From contig NZ_BSOW01000004.1 in the NCBI RefSeq assembly GCF_030160715.1, forward strand, positions 186,001-250,000: a DNA stretch of 64,000 nucleotides, in the 5' to 3' direction. The notes beneath the pieces are model-generated. The model saw only the letters and a list, made by a program, of their open reading frames with translations. It searched no databases and was not told the origin of the DNA. Position 1 is the first letter of the stretch, and each line of letters starts with the position of its first letter. Below, piece after piece: positions 36,750-45,958 of this stretch. The stretch is from Bradyrhizobium iriomotense (GTDB lineage Bacteria; Pseudomonadota; Alphaproteobacteria; Rhizobiales; Xanthobacteraceae). The position numbers were made by a program, and so were the translations under genes.

Positions 36750-37526
36750 CTTCGCTCTTGAAGTCGCCGGCCTCTCTGACGGCCGGCACGTCATCAGCGC
36801 CTTCTGCGATCTGGTTTGCCTCCGGCAGGGCAGGTCTCAGTCAACTGGGCTCTGATCGGCGATAGAGGGTGTCGGCGAGACATCAGGTCAACGGTCGGAT
36901 CGTCCTTCCTTGCCGAGCTAGCTCGTCAAGGTCCGGTCCGGCAGAAGAAACGAGTTTTCTTCGTTCGGTGCGGTTCGCCTTTATCGGCTCCGCAATTTCA
37001 TGAGTAGCCTTGCGGCCAAAATGAAATCTGGTCCTGACGTGTTCGCCGACGCCCTCGTTCGAGTAGCCGGAATCCTCGCCGGCGTTTTCATTTCCCAAAA
37101 TTTTTGAATCCGAGACGCCGCAGCCGATGCTGCGCGTGGCCGCCGTGAAATAACTGTCGCGCCGACGCCTGGCGTCATGGCCTGGTGAAGCCCGGCGAAG
37201 CGAGCTGACCACAGGGCGCTCGGGATCATGCGAGCGCCTCTGGTACCCGTCGCAATGGTTATCACTCTGCCAAAATCGGCGCTGTCAGCCTCGTCCAGCG
37301 AATCGCGCAAGTGCTTGTGAATCGAGGACTTCTTGCATTTTCGCAGCCGCGCCCCGTGGCCTTCCGTTTACGTCCCCTTCATCGCGATACTTAAACTGCC
37401 ATTCAAATTTGCCCGCCAAGATCGCCCTCAACAAGCCGGCAAGAACGGCGTGGGGACGAGTTGAACAGTTTGGACGGGAGCCGCGCTCGGGGGAACGAGG
37501 CGGCACAACAATAAAGGGGATGCGAC
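36750..37526. other. Non-coding stretch downstream of the mini-histone gene
   Basis: About 780 bases without a convincing gene. It contains a GCCGGCC/GGCCGGC hairpin at 36766-36787 and a possible 35-residue reading frame at 37000-37107 with a hydrophobic end but no ribosome-binding site. Minus-strand open frames of about 110 codons here are arginine-rich and look like shadows. Confidence 0.45.
36766..36787 (+). terminator. Hairpin after the mini-histone gene
   Basis: GCCGGCC (36766-36772) pairs with GGCCGGC (36781-36787) over an 8-base loop, 17 bases after the stop codon. No T-run follows. Confidence 0.4.
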
Positions 37527-37793
37527 ATGTTTCAGGGGACTTTCGATCTGGAGACCGCGACGCCGATCGACGCGAGCGCGTTGTCGGACGTGCTGTTCGA
37601 GCGGGGCGTGTATTGGGCGAGCGGCCGCTCCGGCCTCGTCGATCTCATTGCTGCGCACAAATGGTTCAACCTCGCGGCGTTGAAGGGCCGCAAGGATGCG
37701 ATTTGCCATCGCCAGGAAGTCGCGGCGCAGATGTCGGATGCCGAGATCGCGGCCGCGCAGCGTGAGGCGCGGGCCTGGGTCACCATGCACTGA
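37527..37793 (+). CDS. Sel1-repeat-like small protein
   Basis: An 88-residue protein. Residues 25-60 read LFERGVYWASGRS then LVDLIAAHKWFNLAALKG, like a single Sel1-type helical repeat, followed by MSDAEIAAAQREARAW, the end seen in Sel1-like proteins of Rhizobiales. ATG at 37527 with AAAGGGG upstream. It lies convergent to the TPR/OGT-like gene. Function unknown; such proteins are usually scaffolds for protein contacts. Confidence 0.75.
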   Translation: MFQGTFDLETATPIDASALSDVLFERGVYWASGRSGLVDLIAAHKWFNLAALKGRKDAICHRQEVAAQMSDAEIAAAQREARAWVTMH

Positions 37794-37868
37794 CCGGTTC
37801 ACTCCGCCGTAGGAAAACGAGCTTTGGCCGATCGGTGCGATCGGTCCGAGGCGACCTCGTGATGAGAT

Positions 37869-39878
37869 TTAGACGGCAAACGAGGCCGGCGCTTCGCCGG
37901 CGCAATGCCGGCGCCACATTTCATCGAGGGCCTTTTCGACGTGTCGCGTCATGCCGACAGTATCGAAGAGAGGCCAGGTGGACCGATGCGTCGCCAGCTT
38001 GCTCTTGAGGGCGGTTCGAAGCTCGGAATCGTGCGCGATCCGAAGCGCCAAACTCTCATATTCGTCCAGCGATCGCGTCACTAGCTCAGGAAGGCCGACA
38101 GCATTCAGGAGGCTGGCTGCAACGCGTCCCGCAAAGGCGGTGCCGAGGCAGGTCAGGACCGGCAAGCCAGCCCAAAGAGCGTCGCTGGCCGTGGTGTGGG
38201 CGTTGTAAGGCAGTGTGTCCAGAAACAGATCGGCGAGCTGGTGGCGCGCCAAGTGTTCGTCGGTAGGGACGTGTGGGGCGAACACGATCCTCTCGGCGGC
38301 GATGCCGCGTGCGACGGCTTCACGCTTCAGGTTCTCCCTGGCGACCGGGTCCCCATCAAGCAGCCAAAGGACGCTGCCGGCGGTCTTGGTCAGCAGCCTC
38401 ATCCAGGCATCGAACAGCGGGGGCGTGATCTTGGACGTTCTGTTGAACGCGCAGTAGACGAATGCATCGTCCGCCAGTCCGACGTCGCTCCGGGTCGGAC
38501 CATTTGGCAGGGGCGGTCGCCTCCCGTCGGTCGCCTGATAGCTGTCGGGGAGATAGATCACCTTCTCGGCGTAGTACTTCTGCTCTCCTTCGGGGATGAC
38601 GATCCGGTCGGCCATGACGTAGTCGATATATGACGCGCCCATCGTGCCGGGAAAGCCGAGATAGTTGACCTGGATGGGAGCCGCCCGGCGCGCAAGGATT
38701 TTCGGCCGCGCAAAGGCGGTGAAGCCTCCCAGATCGACGAGGACCTGGATATCGAGCTGGCGTATCAGCTTGACCACATCCTCGTCGGTGAGATGGCTGA
38801 CGTCTTCAAAGCGTTCGAACGCTGCCTTCAGGCGGTCGCGCATCTCGCTGCGGTCATCCGGTCCATAGGAGATGGCGCTGACGTCGAAGCGCGCGCGGTC
38901 GTGCTCCTCGAAAAGTCCGGCCGTCAAATGCGCGGTGGCGTGACGGCGAAAATCGGCAGACAGGTACGCAACCCGCAGCCGGGAAGCCGGTGACGGCGTT
39001 CCGGGGATCGCCGCAGCTCGTTCCGGGGCGACCTCGGCGACATACGTCCTCGCACAGGTCAATTGGTGTGCGGGCGACGACGACGCATGAAAGAAGGTCA
39101 AGGGGTCGACGGCCACGCCGGATTCGACAGCCTCGTCCAGGGCGGCCTGTTCAACTTCGAAACTGCGCCAGTCGGCACGCTGCCGCCTGGAACCAACGAG
39201 CTTGCTCAACGCGAACGGGAAGGCCTTGTTCAAAGCGACCGTTCTTTCGAGCGCTCCGATTGCCTCGTCGTGTCGACCCATTTGGGTCAGGACTTCAGAC
39301 AAGACGAAATGGTGTTGTGGATTCGACGGTGCAAGTTCGACGGCACGTTGGTAGCTGTCATGCGCGTCGTCGAGCTGACCGAGCTGGTGAAACGCACTGC
39401 CTCGGTTTGCGAACGCTGCGCTCGACGGTGCGATCGCAATCGCGCGATCAAATTCCGCGATGGCGCCATGAAACTCCTTCCGAGCCATCAGGATCGCTCC
39501 GCGATTGAGATGCGCATCGGCGAAGTTCGGCGACAGGGTAATCGCTTTCGCAAGCCAACCGAGCGCATCGTCCGTCTTGTTCAATGCGCGCAGCACGTTG
39601 GCATAGTTGAAAAGAACTTCGGGATTGCCGGGATCGACGCGGGCGGCCTTCTTGAGCAATGGCTCGGCGTCCGCGAAATTGCCGCGCTCGGCGTGCAACA
39701 GCCCCAGCATGTGGAGTGCGACTGGATGCGTCCTGCTTCCCCTCAGGATGGTTGTGTAGGCCCGTTCCGCATCCGACCGATTGCCCGCACGGTGCGCCGC
39801 GATTGCCTGGTCCAGTATAGCCGACGGATGGAGTGAGGAGGGGGCCGAAGCTCCCTTGTTGCGGCTTTGCTGCGACAT
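37869..39878 (-). CDS. TPR protein with O-GlcNAc-transferase-like domain (SPINDLY type)
   Basis: A 669-residue protein. About six TPR units occupy residues 20-235 (for example EPLLKKAARVDPGNPEVLFN), and a GT41 glycosyltransferase domain occupies about 300-655: RLRVAYLSADFRRHATAHL, QVNYLGFPGTMGASYIDYVM, YCAFNRTSKITPPLFDAW, FLDTLPYNAHTTASDALWAG. This matches bacterial OGT/SPINDLY homologues, which may glycosylate proteins, for example envelope or flagellar proteins; no target is evident here. A degraded copy of a similar gene lies at 42581-42850. Confidence 0.93.
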   Translation of the reverse strand: MSQQSRNKGASAPSSLHPSAILDQAIAAHRAGNRSDAERAYTTILRGSRTHPVALHMLGLLHAERGNFADAEPLLKKAARVDPGNPEVLFNYANVLRALNKTDDALGWLAKAITLSPNFADAHLNRGAILMARKEFHGAIAEFDRAIAIAPSSAAFANRGSAFHQLGQLDDAHDSYQRAVELAPSNPQHHFVLSEVLTQMGRHDEAIGALERTVALNKAFPFALSKLVGSRRQRADWRSFEVEQAALDEAVESGVAVDPLTFFHASSSPAHQLTCARTYVAEVAPERAAAIPGTPSPASRLRVAYLSADFRRHATAHLTAGLFEEHDRARFDVSAISYGPDDRSEMRDRLKAAFERFEDVSHLTDEDVVKLIRQLDIQVLVDLGGFTAFARPKILARRAAPIQVNYLGFPGTMGASYIDYVMADRIVIPEGEQKYYAEKVIYLPDSYQATDGRRPPLPNGPTRSDVGLADDAFVYCAFNRTSKITPPLFDAWMRLLTKTAGSVLWLLDGDPVARENLKREAVARGIAAERIVFAPHVPTDEHLARHQLADLFLDTLPYNAHTTASDALWAGLPVLTCLGTAFAGRVAASLLNAVGLPELVTRSLDEYESLALRIAHDSELRTALKSKLATHRSTWPLFDTVGMTRHVEKALDEMWRRHCAGEAPASFAV

Positions 39879-40180
39879 GTGATTGGGTTTCTCGACCCCG
39901 ATGACGGGTCTGTGCTTTGGCGAAAAGGTGCAAAAACTCTAGTCGCCTTTGCTGGAGAGAACAACGGCCGCGCCTCTCGCGCGTAAGGCACGAAACTATC
40001 GCGCTCGTGCCGAGATTTTGCGTGCGACAAAATTGACGCCGGCCAACTGACGCGATGGCGATCCGCTGTGCGGCCGTGACGACGGCCGGCCGGCGCTCCG
40101 CTTTCATGTGCAAAGAAACCCGCTAGCCTCAATTCTGCCGCTTGCGGCTCGCCGCGGGGTCGGGCATACCCGGCAAAGCC
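39879..40180. other. Gap between the OGT-like gene and tRNA-Ser
   Basis: About 300 bases between two divergent transcription units. No gene, repeat or clear promoter motif was recognised, although both promoters must lie here. Confidence 0.45.
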
Positions 40181-40274
40181 GGAGACGTGGCCGAGTGGCT
40201 GAAGGCGGCGGTTTGCTAAACCGTTATAGGCTTGTAAAGGCCTATCGAGGGTTCGAATCCCTCCGTCTCCGCCA
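40181..40274 (+). tRNA. tRNA-Ser (anticodon GCT)
   Basis: A class II tRNA of 94 bases including the encoded CCA end. The acceptor stem GGAGACG pairs with CGTCTCC, the anticodon loop TTGCTAA carries GCT at 40215-40217, a long variable arm follows (ATAGGCTTGTAAAGGCCTAT), and the T arm reads GGGTTCGAATCCC. It decodes AGC and AGU. Confidence 0.97.
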
Positions 40275-40916
40275 GCTGTGAAGTCCGGCGCGCCGCTTCC
40301 AATCCCCGCACAATATAGAGTCCAGACGAGTTCGGCCTGCGGCAGTTCGCCCGTCGCGGGAAATAGACTCTGTCCTTGGCGGGACGGGCGATCGGCGTCG
40401 CGTTCGCGAAAGCCGGTGCGCCCTGTGGTCGAACGACGCGGTGACGAGATCACCGGCATCGTTTCCGAGTCGCTTGCCGATTCTTCGATTCGAGCGCGCC
40501 GCAAGGACGTCACAGCGAGCGAGCGCTCCCCGCCGCCTCAAGGCGCGAACTTGGGCAGCATTCGGAACCGCTTCGAAAAAGAATATGGAAAACAAATACT
40601 TACAGACACGCCGCGATCACATCTGCGTGCTATTTGTGCAACACCCGTTGGAAAACACGCTTTCTAGGGCCGGTTCGGAGCGTTCTTTTGTTGTGTGTGC
40701 AAGGACGTTCGGTAATTGTGACCGGGCGACGGAGGGGGGCATCCCGAGGTCGTCCCGTTTTAGGTGGTTCGCTTAAGTCCCTCGCGTTCATGCGGGTGTG
40801 TCCGAAGGCGCGAAGCGACTAAGCGGTGAGTTAGAGGGACAAGGGAACCAACCTTAGGGTGTCATCACCCAGCGGATCCGGAACCTTCCCTATAGAGCAA
40901 AACTTGGAGGTTTAAC
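40275..40916. other. Long leader region upstream of the porin
   Basis: About 640 bases with no supported gene. The last 170 bases look like a structured 5' leader: GTCCCTC (40777-40783) can pair with GAGGGAC (40834-40840), enclosing further stems, and AACTTGGAGG forms the porin ribosome-binding site. Confidence 0.5.
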
Positions 40917-42419
40917 ATGAAGTTGGTTAAGAGCCTTTTGCTCGGTTCAGCGGCGGGTCTGATCGCCGTTGGCGGAGCGCAGGCAGCCGATCTCCCCGTA
41001 AAGGCCAAGGCGGTCGAATACGTGAAGATCTGCTCCCTGTACGGTGCCGGATTCTACTACATGCCGGGCACTGACACCTGTATCAAGTTCGGCGGCTACG
41101 TTCGCGCCGACGCCTGGGTCAATGGCGGCGACTACGGTTTCCGGCAAGGCGTGAACCAGGGTTCGAACAACCGTCTGACCAACTACTGGGGCAGCCGCGC
41201 CCGTATGGATCTCACGATCGATACCCGCACGGCGACCGAGTATGGCGTGGTTCGCACCTACGCCGATATGGTCTTCACCTGGGATACGACCTCGGTCACC
41301 GGCAGCAGCCCGTCGCTGTTCTCGACCGGTTCGGCCTCGCTCGGCCTCTACCATGCGTTCATCCAGTTCGCTGGCTTCACCTTCGGCCGCACGGTCTCGA
41401 TCTTCGACGCTCCGTGGCAGAGCTATCCGGCTGGCGGTCCCGATACGCTGCCCGGCGGTTCCAACCACGTCACCGGTGTGAACCAGGTCGCTTATACGGC
41501 TGATTTCGGTCAGGGCATCACCGCTTCGGTGGCGTTGCAGGATGAAACGACGTCGGCAGGTGGCGAGTCGAACCTCTTTAACACCACATTTGGCGCGGGG
41601 ACGCCTGCTGCTATTATTACTGCTTTCGGCAATGGGTTCACGACTGGCGCCTACGGTGTCAACGATTGGGGTGGAACGCGCGTTCCCGATCTCGTCGGTG
41701 CGATCCGCGTCGACCAGGCCTGGGGTCTGGCCCAGTTGTCGGTTGTTGGACATAACATGCACCCTGGCTACTATGGCACCACGGAAGTCACCGGCCATCC
41801 GGGTGACAAGTGGGGCTGGGCGGTTCAGGGTTCGTTGTCGATCAAGAACATCCCGACCGGACCTGGCGACTCGATCAACTTGCAGGCCGTCTACACGGAT
41901 GGCGCGACTCGCTACAACTTCCAGAGCTTGTTCCCGCAGACCTTCTTCATGTACGGCGGTAGTAGCATTGCTTACCAGAGCATCGGTATCGCCGCTCTTG
42001 CTGACGGCGTCTTCGGTCTCGGTACCGGCATCGATACCGTCAAGACCTGGGGCTTCCGTGGCGGCTATACCCACAACTGGAACCCGAACTGGGCGAGCGC
42101 CATCTATGGTGGCTACGGCGCAGCGCAGTACGGCAATACGGGCAAGTCGCTGATTTGCGGCAACTTCGTCGCCGCGTTCGGTACCACTGCGACCTGCAAC
42201 CCTGACTTCAACTTCGGTGTGATCGGTGTCAACACCGTGTGGACCCCGGTCAAGAACCTGGCGTTCACGGCGGACCTGAGCTGGTCGCATCTGGACCAGA
42301 AGTACTCGGGCACGATTGCGCTCCCGGCCTTTGCTGCAACCGCCAAGCCGGCAGCTGTGTACGAGCTGAAGGACCAGAACTCGCTGGCCCTGCTCCTCCG
42401 CGCTCAGCGTAACTTCTGA
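40917..42419 (+). CDS. Outer membrane porin (Porin_2 family)
   Basis: A 500-residue beta-barrel porin. A signal peptide with cleavage after GGAQA (residue 23) is followed by ADLPVKAKAVEYVKICSLYG, the Rhizobiales porin start, then the CIKFGGYVRADAWV strand, SRARMDLTIDTRT, YGVVRTYADM and the C-terminal strand ending in LLLRAQRNF with terminal phenylalanine for BAM recognition. Two cysteines near the N-terminus probably form a disulfide. GGAGG lies seven bases upstream of the start. It is monocistronic, with an intrinsic terminator. Several paralogues are usual in Bradyrhizobium. Confidence 0.95.
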   Translation: MKLVKSLLLGSAAGLIAVGGAQAADLPVKAKAVEYVKICSLYGAGFYYMPGTDTCIKFGGYVRADAWVNGGDYGFRQGVNQGSNNRLTNYWGSRARMDLTIDTRTATEYGVVRTYADMVFTWDTTSVTGSSPSLFSTGSASLGLYHAFIQFAGFTFGRTVSIFDAPWQSYPAGGPDTLPGGSNHVTGVNQVAYTADFGQGITASVALQDETTSAGGESNLFNTTFGAGTPAAIITAFGNGFTTGAYGVNDWGGTRVPDLVGAIRVDQAWGLAQLSVVGHNMHPGYYGTTEVTGHPGDKWGWAVQGSLSIKNIPTGPGDSINLQAVYTDGATRYNFQSLFPQTFFMYGGSSIAYQSIGIAALADGVFGLGTGIDTVKTWGFRGGYTHNWNPNWASAIYGGYGAAQYGNTGKSLICGNFVAAFGTTATCNPDFNFGVIGVNTVWTPVKNLAFTADLSWSHLDQKYSGTIALPAFAATAKPAAVYELKDQNSLALLLRAQRNF

Positions 42420-42450
42420 TATCGTCCGTCTAACGACGGATGTAACAGGA

Positions 42451-42486
42451 TCCCCGGCGGGAAACCGCCGGGGATTTTGCTTTTTG
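42451..42486 (+). terminator. Rho-independent terminator after the porin gene
   Basis: TCCCCGGCGG (42451-42460) pairs perfectly with CCGCCGGGGA (42465-42474) around a GAAA loop, followed by TTTTGCTTTTT. Confidence 0.93.
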
Positions 42487-42580
42487 GTCGCTACACGCTC
42501 CGGCCGGTCGAACGGAGGCTGAAGTGTTGGTCGTTAGCTCGAGCCGCGACGACCTGTATGGGCTCATATGCAGGTGCTGA

Positions 42581-42850
42581 GGGAATGCCTACAAGCTTAA
42601 TCCAGCGACATTTCAGAGCTGGATTCGTATTCTGAAGAAAGTCGAGGGATCTGTTCTCTGGCTCTCTGCTGCCAATGAGGTCGCACAAAACAATTTGAGA
42701 CGAGAGGCCGAAGCGAGCGGTGTTGACCCCAAACGTCTGGTCTTTGCGACGCGCGTCGCTTCGACGGCCGATCATCTGGCGAGACGCCGGCCGGAAGGTC
42801 TTTTCCTCGACGCGCTGCGCTACAACGACAACGCGCACACCACCGCAAGG
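42581..42850 (+). pseudogene. Relic of a second OGT/SPINDLY-like gene
   Basis: One continuous frame reads NAYKLNPATFQSWIRILKKV, EGSVLWLSAANEVAQNNLRR, EAEASGVDPKRLVFATRV and LFLDALRYNDNAHTTA. This lines up with the middle of the GT41 domain of the intact gene at 37869 (FNRTSKITPPLFDAWMRLL to FLDTLPYNAHTTASDALW). It begins after a stop codon, has no start, and breaks off before the ASDALWAG part, so only about 85 codons remain. An extra DN lies in the YN-AHTTA motif. Confidence 0.82.
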
Positions 42851-42872
42851 AACCCACGTGGGTTTTTCTTTG
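42851..42872 (+). terminator. Terminator-like hairpin after the OGT relic
   Basis: AACCCACGTGGGTT (42851-42864) is a perfect palindrome followed by TTTCTTTG. It could end transcription arriving from the porin side. Confidence 0.5.
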
Positions 42873-42898
42873 CGCTCGTGGCGGCGTATATTGTGTCA

Positions 42899-42914
42899 AA
42901 AGAGCCGGCTCTTT
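42899..42914. promoter_or_regulatory. Palindrome upstream of the DUF3551 gene
   Basis: AAAGAGCCGGCTCTTT is a perfect 16-bp inverted repeat. It may be an operator or a small RNA hairpin; nothing else identifies it. Confidence 0.4.
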
Positions 42915-42945
42915 CCCATCGAGAGCGGCACTGGAGTCTCCGAAC

Positions 42946-43263
42946 ATGTACAGCAGTTTGACAATTCGAACCAAAGCGATGGTTGGTGCGCTCGCTGCGG
43001 CGACCGTCGCTGGCGCCGCGATCATGGCTTCTGCGCCGGCGTTGGCTCAGCGCTACGACCCTCGTTATCCCGTCTGCCTCCAGAAATGGGAGTGGGGTGG
43101 CAGCAGCACCATGTACTGCAATTATCCGTCCTGGGAGGCCTGCAAGGCGTCTGCGGCGGGATTGTCGGCCATGTGCATGACCAACCCCTACTGGTCCGAG
43201 CCGATGACAACGGGCGCTGTCCGCGCTCCCGCCGGCAGGCCGGCTGCAACCAGGATGTGGTGA
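42946..43263 (+). CDS. DUF3551 family secreted protein
   Basis: A 105-residue protein with an N-terminal signal peptide (hydrophobic AMVGALAAATVAGAAIMA, likely cleavage after APALA) and the DUF3551 pattern YPVCLQKWEWGGSSTMYCNY followed by SWEACKASAAGLSAMCMTNP with four cysteines that could form two disulfides. This family is abundant in Bradyrhizobium and of unknown function. A 16-bp palindrome (42899-42914) lies 31 bases upstream. Confidence 0.88.
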   Translation: MYSSLTIRTKAMVGALAAATVAGAAIMASAPALAQRYDPRYPVCLQKWEWGGSSTMYCNYPSWEACKASAAGLSAMCMTNPYWSEPMTTGAVRAPAGRPAATRMW

Positions 43264-43292
43264 CGGTCGAAGTCGACCGTAACGCCGAGCGA

Positions 43293-45767
43293 CTATTCCA
43301 CGCTGCCGGCTGAGCCCCGGCGCAGGTCGGCATCGATTTGCAGCCGCGTGCCGCCGCCAAAGCGCGCACGATAGACTTGCAGGTTCTCCATGATGCGCTG
43401 CACGTAGTTGCGCGTTTCGGAGAACGGGATCAGCTCGACCCAGTCCACCGCGTCGATCTTGGATTCGCGCGGATCGCCGTAGCGGTCGACCCATTTCTTC
43501 ACGCTGCCGCGGCCGGCGTTGTAGGCGGCGAAGGTCATGATGTAGGAGCCGCGGTAGTCCTCGAGCAGGCCGCCGAGCTCGGCTGCGCCGAGCGTGGCGT
43601 TGTAGACCGAATCGTTCTTCAGCCGTGACAGGTCGTAGGTCGCGCCGTGCCGCTTGCAGACGTAGCGCGCAGCGTCCGGCGTCACCTGCATCAGCCCGTA
43701 GGCCTGCGCCGGCGACACCACCGCCGGATTGAACGCGCTTTCCTGCCGCGCGATCGCGTAGACGATGCTGCGCTCGACCTCGGGCCCGATCTGGGTGAAT
43801 TGCGGGATGCCGTTGACCGGATAGGCGTAGAAGTCGAAGGGCAGCCCGCGGTTGAGCGCGGCCTTGCCGACCAGCAGCATGCCGCGGGCATCGCTGTAGC
43901 GCTGGGTCAGCTCGCCGAGGCCGGCAAGCGCCTCGGGATCGCCGTTCTCGCCCATGTCGGCCAGCATCGGGATCGCGATATCGCGCTCGTCGAGCTCGTA
44001 GAGCAGTTGCGCGGCGCGCACGATCTCCAGCCGCTCGGCGCCGCGGCCGCGCGGCGCGCTGTTGAGCTCGATCTGCGGCAGGCCGAGCTTTGCCCGCGCA
44101 AGCTGGCCATAGTAGCTCGTCGACTGCTCGGCCGCGCGTGCAAAGGCGTTGCGCGCTTCCTGCTGGCGGCCCATGGCTTCCGCCGCGCGGCCCTGCCAAT
44201 AGCCGGCGCGCGCCAGCGTGGTCGGGTTGACGCTGCCGACGCCAATGCGGGCAAAGTGCTGCGCGGCGGCCGCGGGATCATTGAGGAAGCGCAGCGCGAT
44301 CCAGCCCGCGGTGAATTCCTGCTCGGTCTTGTAGATGTCGCGCGAGGGCAGGGCCGCGTCGCGCGCGATCAGATAGGCGCTTCGGAATTCCTCGGTGTCG
44401 ATCATCTTGCGCGAGATCAGGCGCCGCTCGATCCACCATTCGTCGAGATTGTAGAGCCGGTTCGGATCCTTCGGCGCCGACAGCATCAGTTGCGCGGCTT
44501 CCGCGAACTTCTCCTCGCGGCGCAGGAGCTGGATCTTGCTGAAGATGAAGCCGGGATCGCCGTGCAGTTCATGCGGCACGGCTTCGAGCAAGGCGCGCGT
44601 GTTCGGCGCCTTCTTGTAGGAGGCGATGCGCGCCTTGGCGAGCGCCACGTAGCCGGCGCCGAGCCGCTTGGCGGCGCGCAGCGCGGCCTCGTGCTCGCTG
44701 CCGTAGAGCAGCGTGTCCATCCGCGCCTTCTGGTCGCCCGGCGTGAGCAGCGCGCCGAACTGGTCGAGCGCGTTGTTCTCAGTCTCCTCCGACATCGGGT
44801 CGCTGCGCCAGGCTTCGCGCACGAGCCGCTCGGCGTTGGCGCGATCGCCGCGCGCCAGCATCGCCCTGGCGAGCGAGAAGCGGCCCTTGGCGGAGACCGG
44901 GGATTCGTTCTCGAACCACGACCAGGCGACCTGGTCCTCGCGCCGGTCGTCCCAGATCGCGGCTTCGAGGCGGCGGCGCAGGAAGGTTTGCGACGGCCAG
45001 CTCGGATTGGCGCTGATGAAGGCGCGGTAGCGTTCCACGCTTGCGCCATTGTCGTCGCTGCGCAGGATGATCCATTCCGCTAGCTTTCGTGCGACGGGAT
45101 CGGAAATCGAATCCGCGTAACTGGTGGCGTCGCCCGGCTTCCGCTTGCGCACGAGCTCGATGACGTTCTCCAGCGTGTCCTTATCGGCTTGCGACGTCGA
45201 CGAGGTCGCAGCAACTGCGGCCGGCGTGACCGGCTTGCGCGGTGCAGCGTGCTGGCGTGTCGCAGGCGCCAGCACTGGCGTTGCGACCGGTCTGGCGGAG
45301 GCGGGGGCCGAGGCGGACGGTCTGACGGTGGCCGTCACGGCCGGTGCAGCCTGGGGAGGCGACGCGTTGGCGGCCGGTCGTGATTTTGGAGTGGCGGCCG
45401 CAGCTGCGGGTTTCGGCTTGTCCTTCGCGGCATCTTTGGCGGCAGGTTTTTTCGCAGCGTCCTTAGTGGAGGCGGGAGCAGCTGCCTTGCTGGTGCTCTT
45501 GGCTGCTTCTTTGCCTGCTTCCTTGGCCGATCCTTTGACAGCTCCCTTCGCCGCGTCTTTAGCGGATTGCTTGGTGGCTGATTTGGCGGCTGGCTTTGCG
45601 GTTCCGTTCGCAGTGTCCTCGGTCGTCGTCTCGTTGGACTTGGCCAAGGCGACGCAGCCGATCGACAGGCCGGCCATCAGGCACGCGGCCAGACCGACAA
45701 ATCGCCATGCGGCACGCGGAAAGGAGGTCACGGCGGTTCGTCGCCCCGAATCAGTCAAATGGCTCAA
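43293..45767 (-). CDS. slt: Soluble lytic murein transglycosylase
   Basis: An 824-residue periplasmic enzyme that cleaves peptidoglycan glycan strands. A signal sequence (about residues 20-42) is followed by an unusually long Ala/Lys/Pro-rich linker (about 45-190), a superhelical domain of helices, and a C-terminal GEWL/SLT domain with the catalytic glutamate in YAIARQESAFNPAVVSPAQA and GLMQVTPDAA, then AAYNAGRGSVKKWVDRYGD. The catalytic domain looks intact. It is divergent from dapA. The linker probably lets it reach across the periplasm; this is inference. Confidence 0.93.
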   Translation of the reverse strand: MSHLTDSGRRTAVTSFPRAAWRFVGLAACLMAGLSIGCVALAKSNETTTEDTANGTAKPAAKSATKQSAKDAAKGAVKGSAKEAGKEAAKSTSKAAAPASTKDAAKKPAAKDAAKDKPKPAAAAATPKSRPAANASPPQAAPAVTATVRPSASAPASARPVATPVLAPATRQHAAPRKPVTPAAVAATSSTSQADKDTLENVIELVRKRKPGDATSYADSISDPVARKLAEWIILRSDDNGASVERYRAFISANPSWPSQTFLRRRLEAAIWDDRREDQVAWSWFENESPVSAKGRFSLARAMLARGDRANAERLVREAWRSDPMSEETENNALDQFGALLTPGDQKARMDTLLYGSEHEAALRAAKRLGAGYVALAKARIASYKKAPNTRALLEAVPHELHGDPGFIFSKIQLLRREEKFAEAAQLMLSAPKDPNRLYNLDEWWIERRLISRKMIDTEEFRSAYLIARDAALPSRDIYKTEQEFTAGWIALRFLNDPAAAAQHFARIGVGSVNPTTLARAGYWQGRAAEAMGRQQEARNAFARAAEQSTSYYGQLARAKLGLPQIELNSAPRGRGAERLEIVRAAQLLYELDERDIAIPMLADMGENGDPEALAGLGELTQRYSDARGMLLVGKAALNRGLPFDFYAYPVNGIPQFTQIGPEVERSIVYAIARQESAFNPAVVSPAQAYGLMQVTPDAARYVCKRHGATYDLSRLKNDSVYNATLGAAELGGLLEDYRGSYIMTFAAYNAGRGSVKKWVDRYGDPRESKIDAVDWVELIPFSETRNYVQRIMENLQVYRARFGGGTRLQIDADLRRGSAGSVE

Positions 45768-45958
45768 GACCTAGCTGTATTTGATTGAATATGCGGACAA
45801 AATACCAACAGCTGCTTACCGCGGCCGTGTTTGGACCATCACCGCGGCAAAATCGCGGCCTAAACGGTGCGTCACCTTGGACCGGGCCTTTTACCGGCCC
45901 GTTAGACCCGATATGAAAGAGGCCTGTTTTCAGGCCAGCACGCGTACGGAGGAAGCCC

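Noticed and set aside
36883..37212. About 110-codon minus-strand frame in the 36.8-37.5 kb gap
   Set aside because: Arg/Ser-rich without any family pattern and lacks a ribosome-binding site; treated as non-coding.
40181..42850. tRNA-Ser as attachment site of an integrated island
   Set aside because: No integrase gene nearby and no second copy of the tRNA 3' end was found in the window.
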